From Phaseolus vulgaris (lineage: Eukaryota; Streptophyta; Magnoliopsida; Fabales; Fabaceae): 64,000 nt of DNA. A model generated the notes under the pieces. That model saw only the letters and a list, made by a program, of their open reading frames with translations, had not been told where the DNA came from and did not search any database. A program made the position numbers and the translations under genes. Of the stretch, positions 49,501 to 61,600 are shown piece after piece; the stretch's first letter is position 1; every line of letters begins with the position of its first letter. Location: contig NC_023754.2 in assembly GCF_000499845.2 (NCBI RefSeq), positions 23,408,611 to 23,472,610 on the forward strand, read 5' to 3'.

Positions 49501-52133
49501 CTTCTTCGATATTAGCTTGCCTTAGTTTTTCTTTTTTACTCTTCTCTATTGCAGTAGCTGGATTTCTATAAAACATATCCATTGGTCCTTTTTTCCACCG
49601 CCATTTCTCCCCTTACCATTAGTTGATGTGCAAACCCATTACCCAATACACTAAAAAGCATCGGATTAGGTGGGTTTATGCATTTTTTATGTTAAACCCA
49701 CTTCAACCCAACTCACTCTTGAGCTGGTTGGTGGGTTGGTTTAATTTTTAAAAACTTTCTTTTTTTTGTTTGAAGTTGTAATTTTCAAGTATCAACCTAA
49801 TTGAGAAATAACAGTCTTTACAAAAATTAATTCAAGGCTTTAAGTAATAAGTCAAGTTATAACAAGTTTCTCTAAACTGATTCAAGACATGAAAAGAATA
49901 ATATAACGCAATTTGTCCATACCACAAGTATAAAAGTGGGTCTCGGGTCACCTATACTAAACCCATCACCCAACCTATATAAGAGTGGGTTACTTTGGGT
50001 TGGGTTGGGTTGGGTTTGACCCACTCATAAATGAAATCCAATCCAATCTAATTGGGTTGGATTGTGTCAAGTTGGGTCATCGGTTAATTCAACCAATGAA
50101 CACCCCTAGTGATGTACTTTGGAGTACAAAGACAGTGGTGACATTCCCTTCGTGCTTTCAATGCAATCATGATGAAATTCTTCATGAATGTGCACAATGT
50201 CAATATTGCAATTCCAATCTACGTTTTCCTATTAGATCTTAGGTATCTTTTTTGTTTGATCTGAGGTTGCCAGGCTGGTGATTGTGGTTAGGGAGAAAAT
50301 ATGTGTCAAGTCCGGATCTGAAAAGAAAGGGAGGCTATGGCTGACAAAGTGCATGTTGAGAATCAGTGGGGTGGTACACAACAGTCATTGTGGTGCTAAT
50401 GGAGAAAAACCTTTTGTTATCAAGGCTTGTGGGCTTTGGTGCCATTGCTGCTGTTGTTGGTTGCCACTTTGGTGTTGATATCACCATCAGGACAGAAGTT
50501 GGATGATTGATGAGAGAATGACTGATGAGAGAGAAGCGGATGCTCAAGGAAAAATTGATGAAAAAAGAAGAAGAAAAAGTACAGCCCTTCATTAAAAAGT
50601 AATAAATCTAATGGTGTTTAAAACGGTTTCCCATGGCGGGAGACATCTCCAAGGCTCCCACCCTAGCATTCACCCCCGAACTAGTCATTATCCAATGCAC
50701 TTGTTTTTAACATAAACTATGCTACCTGGGAAATTTGTATCCTGCCAAGCTACACATTTTTCCCAATACTTAGTTAACACTTGGTTTCTATTTGGTTGAT
50801 AACATAGCGACATGATAAGTTATGTGCATATGGATGCAAGTTTGAAAGAAAAACAGTTCTTTCAATACACAGTATTAGAGTCAATTTTCTTCCTAATGCT
50901 TTTTCTCAATTTACACGTATCACTGATGTCTTTGAGACATTATATTTCTCCAATGCTTAGGGTCTCCCCGCACAGTAAATTTTGAATTCCTAATTTCAGT
51001 ACCATGACAAAAGGAGCGTTGATTATATTACTACTTTTATTTCTTTAGCTATGTATATATGTAAAAAGAAAACAAAAGTAATATTGCATACTTGAGACAA
51101 TGAGCATTCCTTTGCTATTAAGTCTGTGAACATAACGGATAATCAGCAAAGTATACACTGACTTTCCACTTTATTCTTCAGTCTATGGCATAATTTGATA
51201 CATGCTTTGTTCATATTTTTCTGCAATATGTGTTGGTTGTTGTTGCTATTGAGATGAAATTTAATTTTTTTGTTGACTAACATGGGCCAGGTTTTGAAAG
51301 AGCAATATGAAACTGAAAATATTGCTGAGCATGGTGTTGAATTGCTATATACAACTTTGTCAAAGATAGTTAGTTCATTGCAGGAAGCATATGAAGGTGA
51401 CTTTTGCCGTGTTTAAATAATTGCTGTATGCTTTTTTATTTTAAATTAAAGCCTTGCAATATTGGCAATGATTTGCTTTTAATATAGAAAGCCTAGTCAA
51501 ATAACTAGCAATCTCAGCTAATCATTCATTCTTCTGATCATCAGATGTCAATAATATTGATATAAAAAGTTCATTGGCTTTATTTTAACCTCTTAATGAT
51601 CAATTACTGAGCAGGTCAAATTGTTGGAATAATCTATTGTCATGTGGCTACTACACAAGAGTTGGAAAAGAAATTTGATGTGATCTTTACTCCTCGCCAT
51701 ACTGCTCGATGGTTGGCCGAAACAAGTGCACTGAATGCAACATTGCCAGAAGTGGTGCTGGTTAGGAGAACCCTTGCTTGGGTAACTGGAATTATATTGC
51801 TCGTTTCAACCCTTATGGGGGTAAGTATTAGATAAAATAAATAGTAATATTATAATAATATAATTAGATAAAAGCATGAAAATTGAAAGAAACACCTTTT
51901 GTGGATGGTTTAAAATATCATTAAGGCCTAGCTGAATATTGGAAGAATTTTTATTTTGATTACAGCTGGGACAGGGTAAATTATTCAGGGTAACGATACA
52001 ATGGTGGATAAGTAATGTTGAGATTGTTGTATAATATTTTACTAATTTATTTGTTTGCTGGCAGATATGCTACCTCCTGAATATGCCGCTCACAAGGGAC
52101 ACGCTTCTTTATTCTAATGTCAAGCTTGATTAG
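43509..52133 (+). CDS. Ac45/Voa1-like type I membrane protein (V-ATPase S1-related)
   Basis: Eleven exons on the plus strand: 43509-43577, 43692-43769, 44362-44457, 44562-44637, 44732-44818, 44937-45010, 45099-45206, 45296-45433, 51291-51396, 51615-51820 and 52065-52133. They give 368 aa. Exon 1 is a signal peptide (MEFRVSVIWSVCLIVSFFS). The middle is a lumenal region with short motifs (LIFVDSSSHQFLRGRSS, FKRPRAVFLLEVNG). Exons 10-11 encode a membrane span (RTLAWVTGIILLVSTLMG) and a short tail ending SNVKLD. This C-terminus resembles the transmembrane domain of Ac45/Voa1, V-ATPase assembly factors of the ER/endomembranes. A role in proton-pump assembly is inference from that family; plant members are poorly characterised. 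Intron 8 (45434-51290) is 5.9 kb and holds hAT-type debris. The donor of exon 2 (GAG|GTTCAG) is the least certain junction. Confidence 0.85.
45864..46720. mobile_element. Possible hAT-like MITE in intron 8
   Basis: The left edge cagagggggtatt and right edge (minus strand) taggagtgggcaaa look like hAT termini of the TAGGGGTGGGCAA type. Between them, aactaaactgaa and ttcagtttagtt words occur as inverted repeats. No clear 8-bp duplication was found. Confidence 0.35.
46741..49620 (-). pseudogene. hAT transposase relic (DUF659 type) in intron 8
   Basis: On the minus strand, 49582-49277 encodes an N-proximal hAT region (MDMFYRNPATAIEKSKKEK, then ISADGP-like VTSADGPNLSAPNHEIRVSL). It runs on into the DUF659 region at 49290-49000 (SIMSNAWTE, INFLVSSLAGTMFVKSIDGS, then VDQVITDNGSNYVLASKLL) with a stop between them. 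The chain is cut at about 49010 by foreign sequence. The C-terminal part returns at about 47520-47049 (NDIDECNEWLVGQ, an acidic run, KRKQPSSGG). Left edge tagtgttattgatatcaaat at 46741 may be the element's 3' terminus. Several stops and the split make it inactive. Confidence 0.65.
47930..49012. mobile_element. Sequence inserted into the hAT relic
   Basis: Separates the two halves of the hAT relic. It contains many variants of ctcgtgagtc/gactcacgag and ends in words such as gtctgataacc (about 49005) and gtttgataacc (about 48574), suggesting one or two small nested elements with GGTTATCA-type ends. A CpG-containing stretch at 48190-48350 (gaccaccgc, cacgacacg) is out of character with its surroundings. 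Confidence 0.35.
49660..50108. mobile_element. hAT-type end with GGGTTG-rich repeats
   Basis: The right edge (minus strand) CACTAGGGGTGTTCATTGG is a typical plant hAT terminus. Inward the DNA is rich in cccaaccc/gggttgggt words, including three direct GGGTTG units near 49998-50015. It may be the 5' end of the element whose transposase relic lies to the left, or a separate MITE. Confidence 0.45.
50109..51290 (+). other. Right part of intron 8
   Basis: Intron sequence of the Ac45/Voa1-like gene. 50230-50600 is less AT-rich and looks like captured or old exonic DNA, but no homology is recognised. It ends at the acceptor catgggccag before exon 9. Confidence 0.4.
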
Positions 52134-53414
52134 GCATGGGTGCGAATCAAGACCAATCTTTTAAACCAACGAAGTAGAACCCGGGTGCCGTTGAACCTTG
52201 TAATTGGGGGTCTTTTTCTTGATGCCTCTAATCTGTGTGCATGATTATATTAATGTTAAACCATCAGTTACTTGTGTTTAATGGACCACCGGTGTAGCAA
52301 ATTATACTCATCAGTCGTTGGAAACTAGTCCAATCAGTGAGGATTTGGGTCTAGAGGATAGGGGATTATTGTATTAATGTTTAAATGTGAAGCACTGTCC
52401 CCCGTGTTTAATCAGGGTGGGCGTAGATAGTCATAGATGTGTGATTATTCCAGCCATTTACAATAATGGGTGTAACTTGTGATTCACATTTCGTCCAAAT
52501 AATTTCAATTTTATTGTAGAATAATGAATTTTCACAGAGACATTCTTTATCTTCTCGTTTCTAAATAACAACCACACCTTTATTTTCATATAACACCACC
52601 CCACCACTTCTATACGGTTGGCAATCGATTGTATGGATCGTAAAATTGATTCATTATTTCATATAACACATTAATTCATTTTAATCTGGTAAATTTTATT
52701 TTAAATTATTTTATTCATTATTATAAGAATTCATTCAGTTAATAAATATATTATGGATTAATATCCAATTTATCTAAATATAAGAATTCATTCAGTTAAT
52801 AAGTGTTTTATAAATAATCAACATTTAATTATGACCAATAAAATTAGTTAATTTACTTTTTATTAATAATATTATAAATTTACAATTTATTTCGAAGATA
52901 TCCATAAAATTAAATAATTTAAATTGTGCTTATCCTTTTAAATAATCCACACTTTTATCCTTTTAAGTCATGGATGTCAATATTTATATTATCTATTATA
53001 ATATGATCTATCTCACAATTAAAATATCTTCAAACTTTTAAAATAAAATATTATAATAACATTAATAATTTTAATTACAATACGTAATTAATTTGTGCTA
53101 GAACATAAATGCAATACTAGTTTAAAATAAAACAAATTTTAAAATCTAAAAATAGTGAACAAATATATATGCAATAATGTATGCATCTTTAAGATTTTAG
53201 GACAGAAAAGTTACAAAAACAAATGTTGTAACATAGATTTTGAAGAATTAATATAAACAATTATACAAAAAAAAATGTTACATCTTTTTATCTACATTTT
53301 CTTCTTTTCCTTAATTTTAAAATATTCCTCTTGTGCAAATTACAAAAGCTTGCATTTTGGAAGAGGAAGCAAGCAAGCATGGTGAAGAAGAAGTAGAACC
53401 CAACCCAACCACAA
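52134..53414 (+). other. 3' flank of the membrane-protein gene and promoter of the PPR gene
   Basis: The first 400 bp are likely 3' UTR; the rest is AT-rich intergenic. A TATAAA at 53252-53257 lies about 160 bp before the PPR start codon. Confidence 0.4.
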
Positions 53415-56400
53415 ATGAAAACTCCACACCTCTTCCATCTCCGCCGCCGCTTCGCCACAAAGTACACCGCCAGGATCACCTCCTCCGCCCCCACTGGCCG
53501 CTCCCTCGCGGCGGAGGTGACTCCGCCGCCGCCCCTCCCCTCCGACCCGCGAGGCTACCTCCTCCCCCGCCGTGACCTCATTTGCAAAGCCACCCAAATC
53601 CTCCTCTCCCCACCGCCCTCCTCCTTCTCCGACCCTTTCTCCGACCTCTCCGACTACCTCCAATCTCTCTCCCTCTCCCTCTCCCCTCTCGAAGCCTCTG
53701 AAATCCTGAAAACCCTAAAGAACCCCTCGCTCGCCCTCAAATTCTTCCATTTCTGCCCCTCCCTCTCCTCCGATTTCCGCCATGAGTCCTTCACCTACAA
53801 CCGCCTCTTCCTCATCCTCTCCAAGTCCACCAACCCAGCGCGCTTCGACCAGGCCCGTGACCTCCTCTCCCACATGCACCGCCATGCCGTCCGCGGTTCC
53901 ATCTCCACCGTCAACATCCTCGTCGGCTTCTTCGGCTCCGGCGAGGACTTGGAACGCTGTGTTGCGCTCGTCAAGAAGTGGGACCTCAGACTCAACGCTT
54001 ACACCTACAAGTGCTTGCTCCAGGCCTACTTGAGGTCCCGGGATTCTTCTACTGCTTTTCAGGTTTATCTGGATATGGTTAGGCGTGGGTACAAGTTGGA
54101 CATTTTTGGCTACAACATGCTTTTGGATGCTTTGGCCAAGGATGAAAAGGTTTCCACTTGCTTTCTGTTCTCCTTTCTTTCTGGTTTTTCTTGTTGATTG
54201 GATTAACTACTCTAACACCCTCCTAAGAGATTTAAATTAGTTTTTCCATAATATAAAATTAGTTTATGTATAAATTAATTTGTAGAAGATGTATTTTCTA
54301 AATTTTCATTTTTAACTTCTAGATAGACTACTTTTAACTTGTGGAGAAACTTATCTTCTTTTTTCTAATAGTTTCTATGAAGTTTGTACCTTAATATTTA
54401 TTGTCTAGCGCTCCAGCTTGTTGCTCAGGATTTCAAACATCTTAGTAAACGTATTCATCATGTTACCACTTTGTATAAATTTTTCTGAAATCAAAGGAAA
54501 GATATGATTAAATTGTATTCATATTAGTTATAAGTTGCTTTAGTAAGGAGTTCATGGAAATAAGTTGAAAATAACTTATAACACGTCATAAGCTCTGTCT
54601 AACTCTTGGATCCTGTTTGGATTAACATCTTTGTAAATGCTTAGGAAAAGAAATATAAGAAGGTAAAATGAATTCAGCTTTTCTTATATGCTAGGATTAA
54701 CTTATGCTCCTCAGCTTTTGGAGAAGTTAAATGAAAGGGTTTTTATAGGAGTTGAAGTGTACAGGTGAATTTTAGCTAAGGGGTAAACTCAATTCATTCT
54801 ACCTTTATTTCCTTCTTCTACAAGTGCTTATGTTATGTAGAACTTTATTCGAATTGAGCATTATTACACAACTGTTCATATCATAGTATAAATCCAAATA
54901 AGTTGTAAATAAAGGCTTCTGAACTTGCCATGTGTGTTCTTTCTTGTCTGAAGTTTGCATTGGTATGTTGCTCTGCAGGCTCTAAGATAGCTTTGTATCA
55001 ATAGATTTATGAACATCTAATTGAGTTCCACTAGTGTTGTAAACTGTTTTTAGAACTACATAGAAGTTTCATTCATGTTGTTCTGCAGGCTCTAAGATAG
55101 GTTTGTATCAATAGATGATGAACATCTAATTGACTTCCACAAGTGTTGTAAACTGTTTTTAGAAGTACATTTTACATCTGTTGCTCCTGTTTGTCAGTTA
55201 TCATGTGTATGAATTGTTTTGGCAGGTGGATAAAGCATATAAAGTTTTTGAGGATATGAAGCGGAGATATTGTGAGCCAGATGTGTTCACTTACACTATT
55301 ATGATCAGAATGACTGGGAAAGCAGGCAAAACTGAGGAGTCACTGGTGTTTTTCCAGGCTATGCTAGCAAAAGGTTGTACTCCTAATTTGATTGGTTATA
55401 ATACTATGATTGAGGCACTCGCCAAGGGGCGAATGGTTGACAAGGCCATTCTGCTTTTCTCTAAGATGGTGGAGAATGACTGTCAGCCTAATGAGTTTAC
55501 GTACAGTGTGATTTTGAATCTTCTGGTTGCTGAAGGGAAGCTTAATGAGCTAGACAACATTGTGGATATATCAAAGAAATATATGAACAAGCAGATATAC
55601 GCATACTTCGTTAGGACTTTAAGCAAATTGGGTCATGCTTCGGAAGCACATAGGTTATTTTGCTACATGTGGAACTTTCATGACAAGGGTGACAAAGATG
55701 CTTGTATGTCCATGTTGGAGAGTTTATGCAGTGCTGGCAAAATGACAGAAGCCATAGACCTTCTGAACAGAGTTCATGAAAAGGGTATAACCACTGATAC
55801 TATCATGTATAATACAGCATTCACAGCTCTTGGCAGGTTGAAACAAATATCACATATTCATGATCTTTATGAAAAGATGAAACTGGATGGCCCCCCACCA
55901 GATATATTTACGTACAATATTTTGATCTCCAGCTTTGGTAGGGCTGGAAGAGTAGACATTGCTGTTAAAATTTTTGAAGAACTAGAGAATAGTAATTGTA
56001 AGCCTGATGTCATTTCCTATAACTCTTTGATTAATTGCCTAGGAAAGAATGGGGATATTGATGAAGCTCACATGAGATTTAAAGAGATGCAAGAAAAAGG
56101 ATTGAATCCTGATGTTGTGACTTATAGTACACTTATTGAGTGCTTTGGCAAGACGGATAAAGTTGAGATGGCATGTAGCTTGTTTGATGAAATGCTTGCC
56201 GAAGAATGCACTCCTAACTTGATCACATATAATATTTTGCTCGACTGTCTTGAAAGGTGTGGAAGAACGGCTGAGGCAGTGGACCTTTATTCAAAACTTA
56301 AGCAGCAAGGGTTGACACCAGATTCAATTACGTATACTGTGCTCGAGCGATTGCAAAGTGGTGGACATGGGAAGTTAAGATTTCGGCGGCAGAATCCTAT

Positions 56401-56431
56401 TACAGGCTGGGTTGTTAGCCCTTTAAGATGA
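53415..56431 (+). CDS. ABO5: Mitochondrial PPR protein, ABO5-like
   Basis: Two exons, 53415-54149 and 55226-56431, joined by a 1076-bp GT-AG phase-0 intron, give 646 aa. The N-terminus is Arg/Ser-rich and free of acidic residues at first (MKTPHLFHLRRRFATKYTAR), as in mitochondrial presequences. About 14 P-class PPR motifs follow (VFTYTIMIRMTGKAGKTEE, ITYNILLDCLERCGRTAEA). The C-terminus ends NPITGWVVSPLR. From memory, the whole protein aligns closely with Arabidopsis At1g51965 (ABO5), which supports splicing of a mitochondrial nad2 intron and so complex I function. The symbol rests on that recognition, not on a search. Exon 1 is strikingly GC-rich with C-ending codons, while exon 2 is AT-rich. 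The start was chosen as the first ATG of the frame before the presequence-like segment. Confidence 0.92.
54965..55170 (+). repeat. 110-bp tandem duplication in the PPR intron
   Basis: Two copies, 54965-55060 and 55075-55170, share long identical runs (ctgcaggctctaagatag, tttgtatcaatagat, tgttgtaaactgtttttaga). Each copy carries a TTCTGCAG- or CTCTGCAG-like 3' splice-site word, decoys upstream of the true acceptor at 55225. Confidence 0.85.
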
Positions 56432-58639
56432 CAGAGGAACAAAGTAATTGTTGTACATTGTGCGTACACAGGTTTCTTCTAATGCTATTTAATCTATGAT
56501 AGCTGTGTGGTTGAGGCCAGGCATTTTATGATTGTGGTCATCGATGAACATGGTTGGAACCAGTCAACAATGCTTGAAGTCCTATGGTTGTAGCATGCTC
56601 CAGAATTGGTAAACTGGCATGTTTGTTGGGTAACATACTCAAACATTCCTTCATTGGGGATTTTGGACTTTGCGCTTGGGAGTTCAATGATGAAGGGTAT
56701 CATTCTTTGTGATAGGGTCTGTTTCAAGTTCATATAATACCAAAGACATCATCTTTGGCAGGGTTCCCATCATCTGACCTCGTAAAATAAAAGAAATATT
56801 GTGTGGGAAAGATTCTTTACATAGATTTATCCATTCTTACATAAATAGTGAGAGAAACCTTGGTGGGTGAAACGTCACTAATTTTTCCTTGGTTTTATAT
56901 CGGTGATTCTTGTGCTTCTAGCCATATACTAACTGATTATTTAGTTATATCAAAAGCTAAATAGCTTGCATCCTTCAGACATAATTTTTTTTCTCAGACT
57001 GAGGATGTTATTGTATAATGTAAATCACAGTAATTGAAATGAAATATTTTCCCGTTTTTATACATTCTCTAATTGTTTTCTGCTAGTTCATCTTTATAAA
57101 GTTTGTTTTCTAAAGCTTGGAAAAGTCCGTTTGCTGCTATGCTTATTTTGTTTCAAAACTCATCCAAACCTTTTAAACATGTGGCAATACAAGCATGGAT
57201 GCTAAAGCTACAATCGTAGCATTGCCACAGATGACATATCCAACTTGGACGAGCGCATGGTGAAGTAATCAGTAAAAGTGATTAATGCTTACCTTTAAAA
57301 GTAAAACATCTCTGCATAGCATTTTTTAAGGTGATTTTCGGTTTTTTCCATGTAAAATAAACGCATACCAAGTTGAACCTTCCTATATTTTAAAAAAATT
57401 CATCCAATGCTTTTTTTTTTCATTTCAAAAGGGATAATCATTTACATTCCATATTATCCATTTGAGGATGAAAGCAAAGTGTTGATTAAATTTTGAAGAT
57501 ATGAGAAGAAATGTCCCTCGTACTAATCTTTCAAAAAAATTAAAACACCTATTTTCGGCAGATCTCAATTAGGAGCATCTCATCCGATACCTATCAATAG
57601 AGGATTATTCACATTTTTAAACAGAAATTCATAAATTTGCTCAAAGACCTTGCTGCCCGATGAACACAATCTAACACTCAAGTCCCACAAAATAGTTGAT
57701 GATTCATACAACCTTTTTTTTAAAAGGAATAATTACTAAGCAAGTATTTTAACATGTTAGTTAAGGATGTAAAAATAAAATAAAAATTAATTAAAAGAAT
57801 CTTAATAATGTTTATGATGATAACTTTTTATATGTAATAGACTTGTAAAATGATATATCCACTTATATATGGTAAATTAATCTAATTTGTAGGTCTAAAA
57901 CAACTTGATGACCCAACAAACTTTGTTAAAATAGACTCTAATATTGTATTAGATAATGAATTTAAATCTAATTTATCATTACAAAATCAGTAAATTAATT
58001 TTATCTATAATCAATGTAAAATCTCTAACAATCATATTAAATGTTTTTAATTACTTAAAAACCACATAAAATTACATTTCTTTCTTAATTTAATATAATT
58101 TTGTTTCTAACAAATAATTTATAGTTCTTATTTTGTTAATCATTATTAACACAATAATTAGCATTTGTCATATTAACATATAAAATCGTACAAATTTTAA
58201 GTTTTCTGTAATAAAAAATCTAATAAATGGTAACATGTTCTAATATGTATTAAAGACACTCATTAAGAAATCATTTTCCTTAGTCTTACAATATTTCTCT
58301 TCACTCTTTACTTAGAGGTTTCTCTCTTTACAAGTTTTCCATGAAACTAATACTTTATTAGCCATGGATAACAATTACAGTCGAGCAAGGTTATAAAAAA
58401 AAAATAAAGTATAGTCCAGCAAATGCATAGGATGCATTTATTGATTGATCAAAACTAAGATAGCCTAATTAGGCAGTCGTATCTGTAACATGAATCCAAC
58501 AATAGTTACATGAACTTGAAATGATAACCTCAAGCTATTAATACCAATTAAATCTAGGTAATCTCATCTTGCAAATTGCCCTAGACTTTGCAAAACTAAG
58601 TTGTAGCTTACAAGAGATAAAGAGAATAATGGATTCATC
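56432..58639. other. Intergenic between convergent genes
   Basis: Holds the 3' UTR of the PPR gene on the left and that of histidinol dehydrogenase on the right (minus-strand AATAAA near 58437). The middle is AT-rich with no gene supported. Confidence 0.45.
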
Positions 58640-61600
58640 TCATCTTGAAACCTTCTTGGCTTCTATGTCCTGAAGTCTCAAGGTAACTGCTCGCTTGTGG
58701 GCTTCAAGGCCTTCAACTTCAGCCATGGTAGCTACATATGGCCCAAGTTTTCTTAGACCCTCCTCTGTGAGAGACTGCACAGTTATGTACTTCATGAAGG
58801 AGTCCAATGACACACCACCATACATTCTTGCATACCCATAAGTAGGAAGGACATGGTTTGTGCCGCTTGCATAATCACCAACACTCTCAGGAGTCCAAGG
58901 CCCTAAAAAAACAGAACCTACAGAGGCAGTGACAAACATTTAGATCTAGGATTCTTGAATTGTCATGCCCTCAGAAGGATACAGAATAAGGTTATCAAAA
59001 AGGAAGTTGACCCTCTAAGATTGCAGACACGAGTAACTTTTACAAGGAATAAAAGCCCATCATCCGCAATAAAAAAGAAGCAACAAAAGGAAAATCCATA
59101 GGCATACCTGCATTCTCAATAAAACTCTCCCACTTCTCTGCATCCTTCACGTTGATAATTAGATGCTCGGGTGCATATAAGTTTGAGAAATTGATAGCCT
59201 GAAAGATGTTAAGCTAACTTTTACTTTTGAAAATCCAACAATAATGTTATAGGTGAATTGAGACATAACACGTGAGAGGAGATTCAGAACATAATTATAA
59301 ATTATTAGTTGATTGAAAAATAATTGAAGATATAATTCAGAGAAAGTTATGACATATCAAGAGATCATCTTAACATTTAAAGAGGTGCATAATAAGTTAT
59401 TTTGTATTTTTGGGGTGGAGTCATCTTTCTTATTCTTCTCTTGATTTTCTCTTGACAATAAGAGTGTGTTTGGGAAACCACTGTAGGGTTTATAAGATAA
59501 TTTGACTAGCTTATATCGCTCCTCAACACAAGTATAATCAATATTATGCATAATCACACTGGCTGTGCAATGTGTAAATACAGGCACGTAAACCTAACAG
59601 CCTGGTGTAGTTATTCCGAAGAAATTGTTCTCTCTCTCTACCTTGATACTTCTTAATCCAAATCAAGTCACTCTGCTTTTAGTAGGTCAAGAAAGAAACA
59701 AGATAACAGGACTGACCTCAAGCATATCACGCGCATAGACAATAAAACTGTGGCTCAGAGCTTTTGAGGCAAACTTGTCTCTAGGAAGACTCTGGCACTG
59801 CTTGCTGAGTTCCTCCTGTATAGCATTCAGATCCACGCCATCTCCAGAAATCACAAGAACAACCTGACTATCTGGGCCATGCTCAGCCTGAAAATTGTAA
59901 TTAGAAGTATATACGTAGGCAGTATACAAGAAGCTTAAAAGGTTATGAATCATCTTCAAGTATGCATGCAGGCAAAAAGGGATGATTTATCAACCTCAAG
60001 TCATATCTTGGCAGTATGATGGAGAAGCATGCTTGTTTGAGATTTTGAACATTATATTAACTTTTAATATACTGTCTCTAATCAGTGCTGGATTTTTTGC
60101 AGGTTTTGGGTCTTGTTTAAGGAGGTACTGTCATTTGGGGTTTATGTATGCTTTTAAGTTTTTGCAGATTTAGCCTTAATTGAAGAAAAAGTATTCCATA
60201 TTTATACTCTAGTGTAGTGTATTTGTACCTTCAATGGCGACTAAGAGAACCCTAAATCATAATCAGATTCTTAACAAACAAACAAATGCTTCAATACCCC
60301 ATCTCCTTAGTTTATAAATTTGGTTGTTTTCCAGATACGGTTTCAATTAATTATTAGTTCCTATATGTCACAGGTATTATGAGTTCACTCTCTATATTGA
60401 ATTTTGAAAAACTAACATCATGATGTAGAAACTAGAAATAAAAGTTTTTATAATAATGTACAAATTATACTAGAACATGAATTTTGTTCCTAAGCTAATG
60501 ACAAAGAAATATTACAAATTTCCATAATGAATGAGAATTGGTGAATAATGTTTTGCAAGTAAAGAAAATAGGAGTTATTTTAAAACTTATTAAACCTGCG
60601 AGAGCAAATCAGCAGCTACATGAGAAGGAACTGCATGCTTGTCTGCAATGACCAAAACTTCAGATGGGCCAGCCGGCATGTCAATTGAAATCATGGCTTC
60701 ACTGTTCTGCAGAAGACTTTCAAAACGTAAAAAAATGAAGAAGATTTAAGATTAAACAAACGAAATGTAATAGTGAAAACAGATCGTATATTTTAATGTA
60801 ATATAAACATGGTTACTTGAAGTATCATTTTTGCAGCAGTGACATATTGGTTTCCAGGGCCAAAAACCTTTTCAACCTGCAAATTTCATCACATTCACAA
60901 TTAAAATTAAAATTATCAAAAAAGTATAAAGTTTTTTTTAGTTGCATTTTAAGTACAGTTTAGTCACAAGATTACATAATCTATTAAAGGGGTGTTATGA
61001 TAAGTTTGATAATCTATCATGGAATGAGTTTCACTATATAAAATCATGAACAGAAATGCTATTTGAACATGATATACTAAATTACTAATACAGAGAAAAC
61101 AAATAATAAGAGATACAGTTGAATCCATTAACTATCATGGAGAAGCAAACAACAAAGATGGGTCAAAAAGAGGCTAGCCACCTTTGGACAAGTTTCTGTT
61201 CCCCAAGCCATAGCAGATATGGCCTACAATGAAGAGAAATGGCATATGAATCACGGTTTAATTTATAAAGAATGATACAAACATATAGAATAAAGATAAA
61301 TATCACGATAATAGATTCAGATGACAAAACCAGATAAATGTTATCTTATATTATCATGTTTCAAACCTGTGCTCCTCCAGCTTTGAGAATGTGAGTTACC
61401 CCAGCCTTCTTTGCACAATACAATACCTCCTGAAGAAAAAACATTGGTCAGAGCAAGAAGAACATCATAACGACAACTTCCATACAAAATAGATAAACAC
61501 CTTGCATGTAGTGCCATCCCGAGTTGGAGGATTTGCAAGAACGACAGTTTTACATCCTGCAATTTGTGCAGGCTGGTATACAAAATAATTAACCATCAGC

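Noticed and set aside
49985..50060. Telomere-like GGGTTGGG repeats
   Set aside because: The unit is not the plant telomere repeat TTTAGGG, and it lies next to a hAT-type terminus.
53340..53663. Minus-strand Gly/Glu-rich frame opposite PPR exon 1
   Set aside because: Shadow of the GC-rich PPR coding exon, which continues correctly across its intron.
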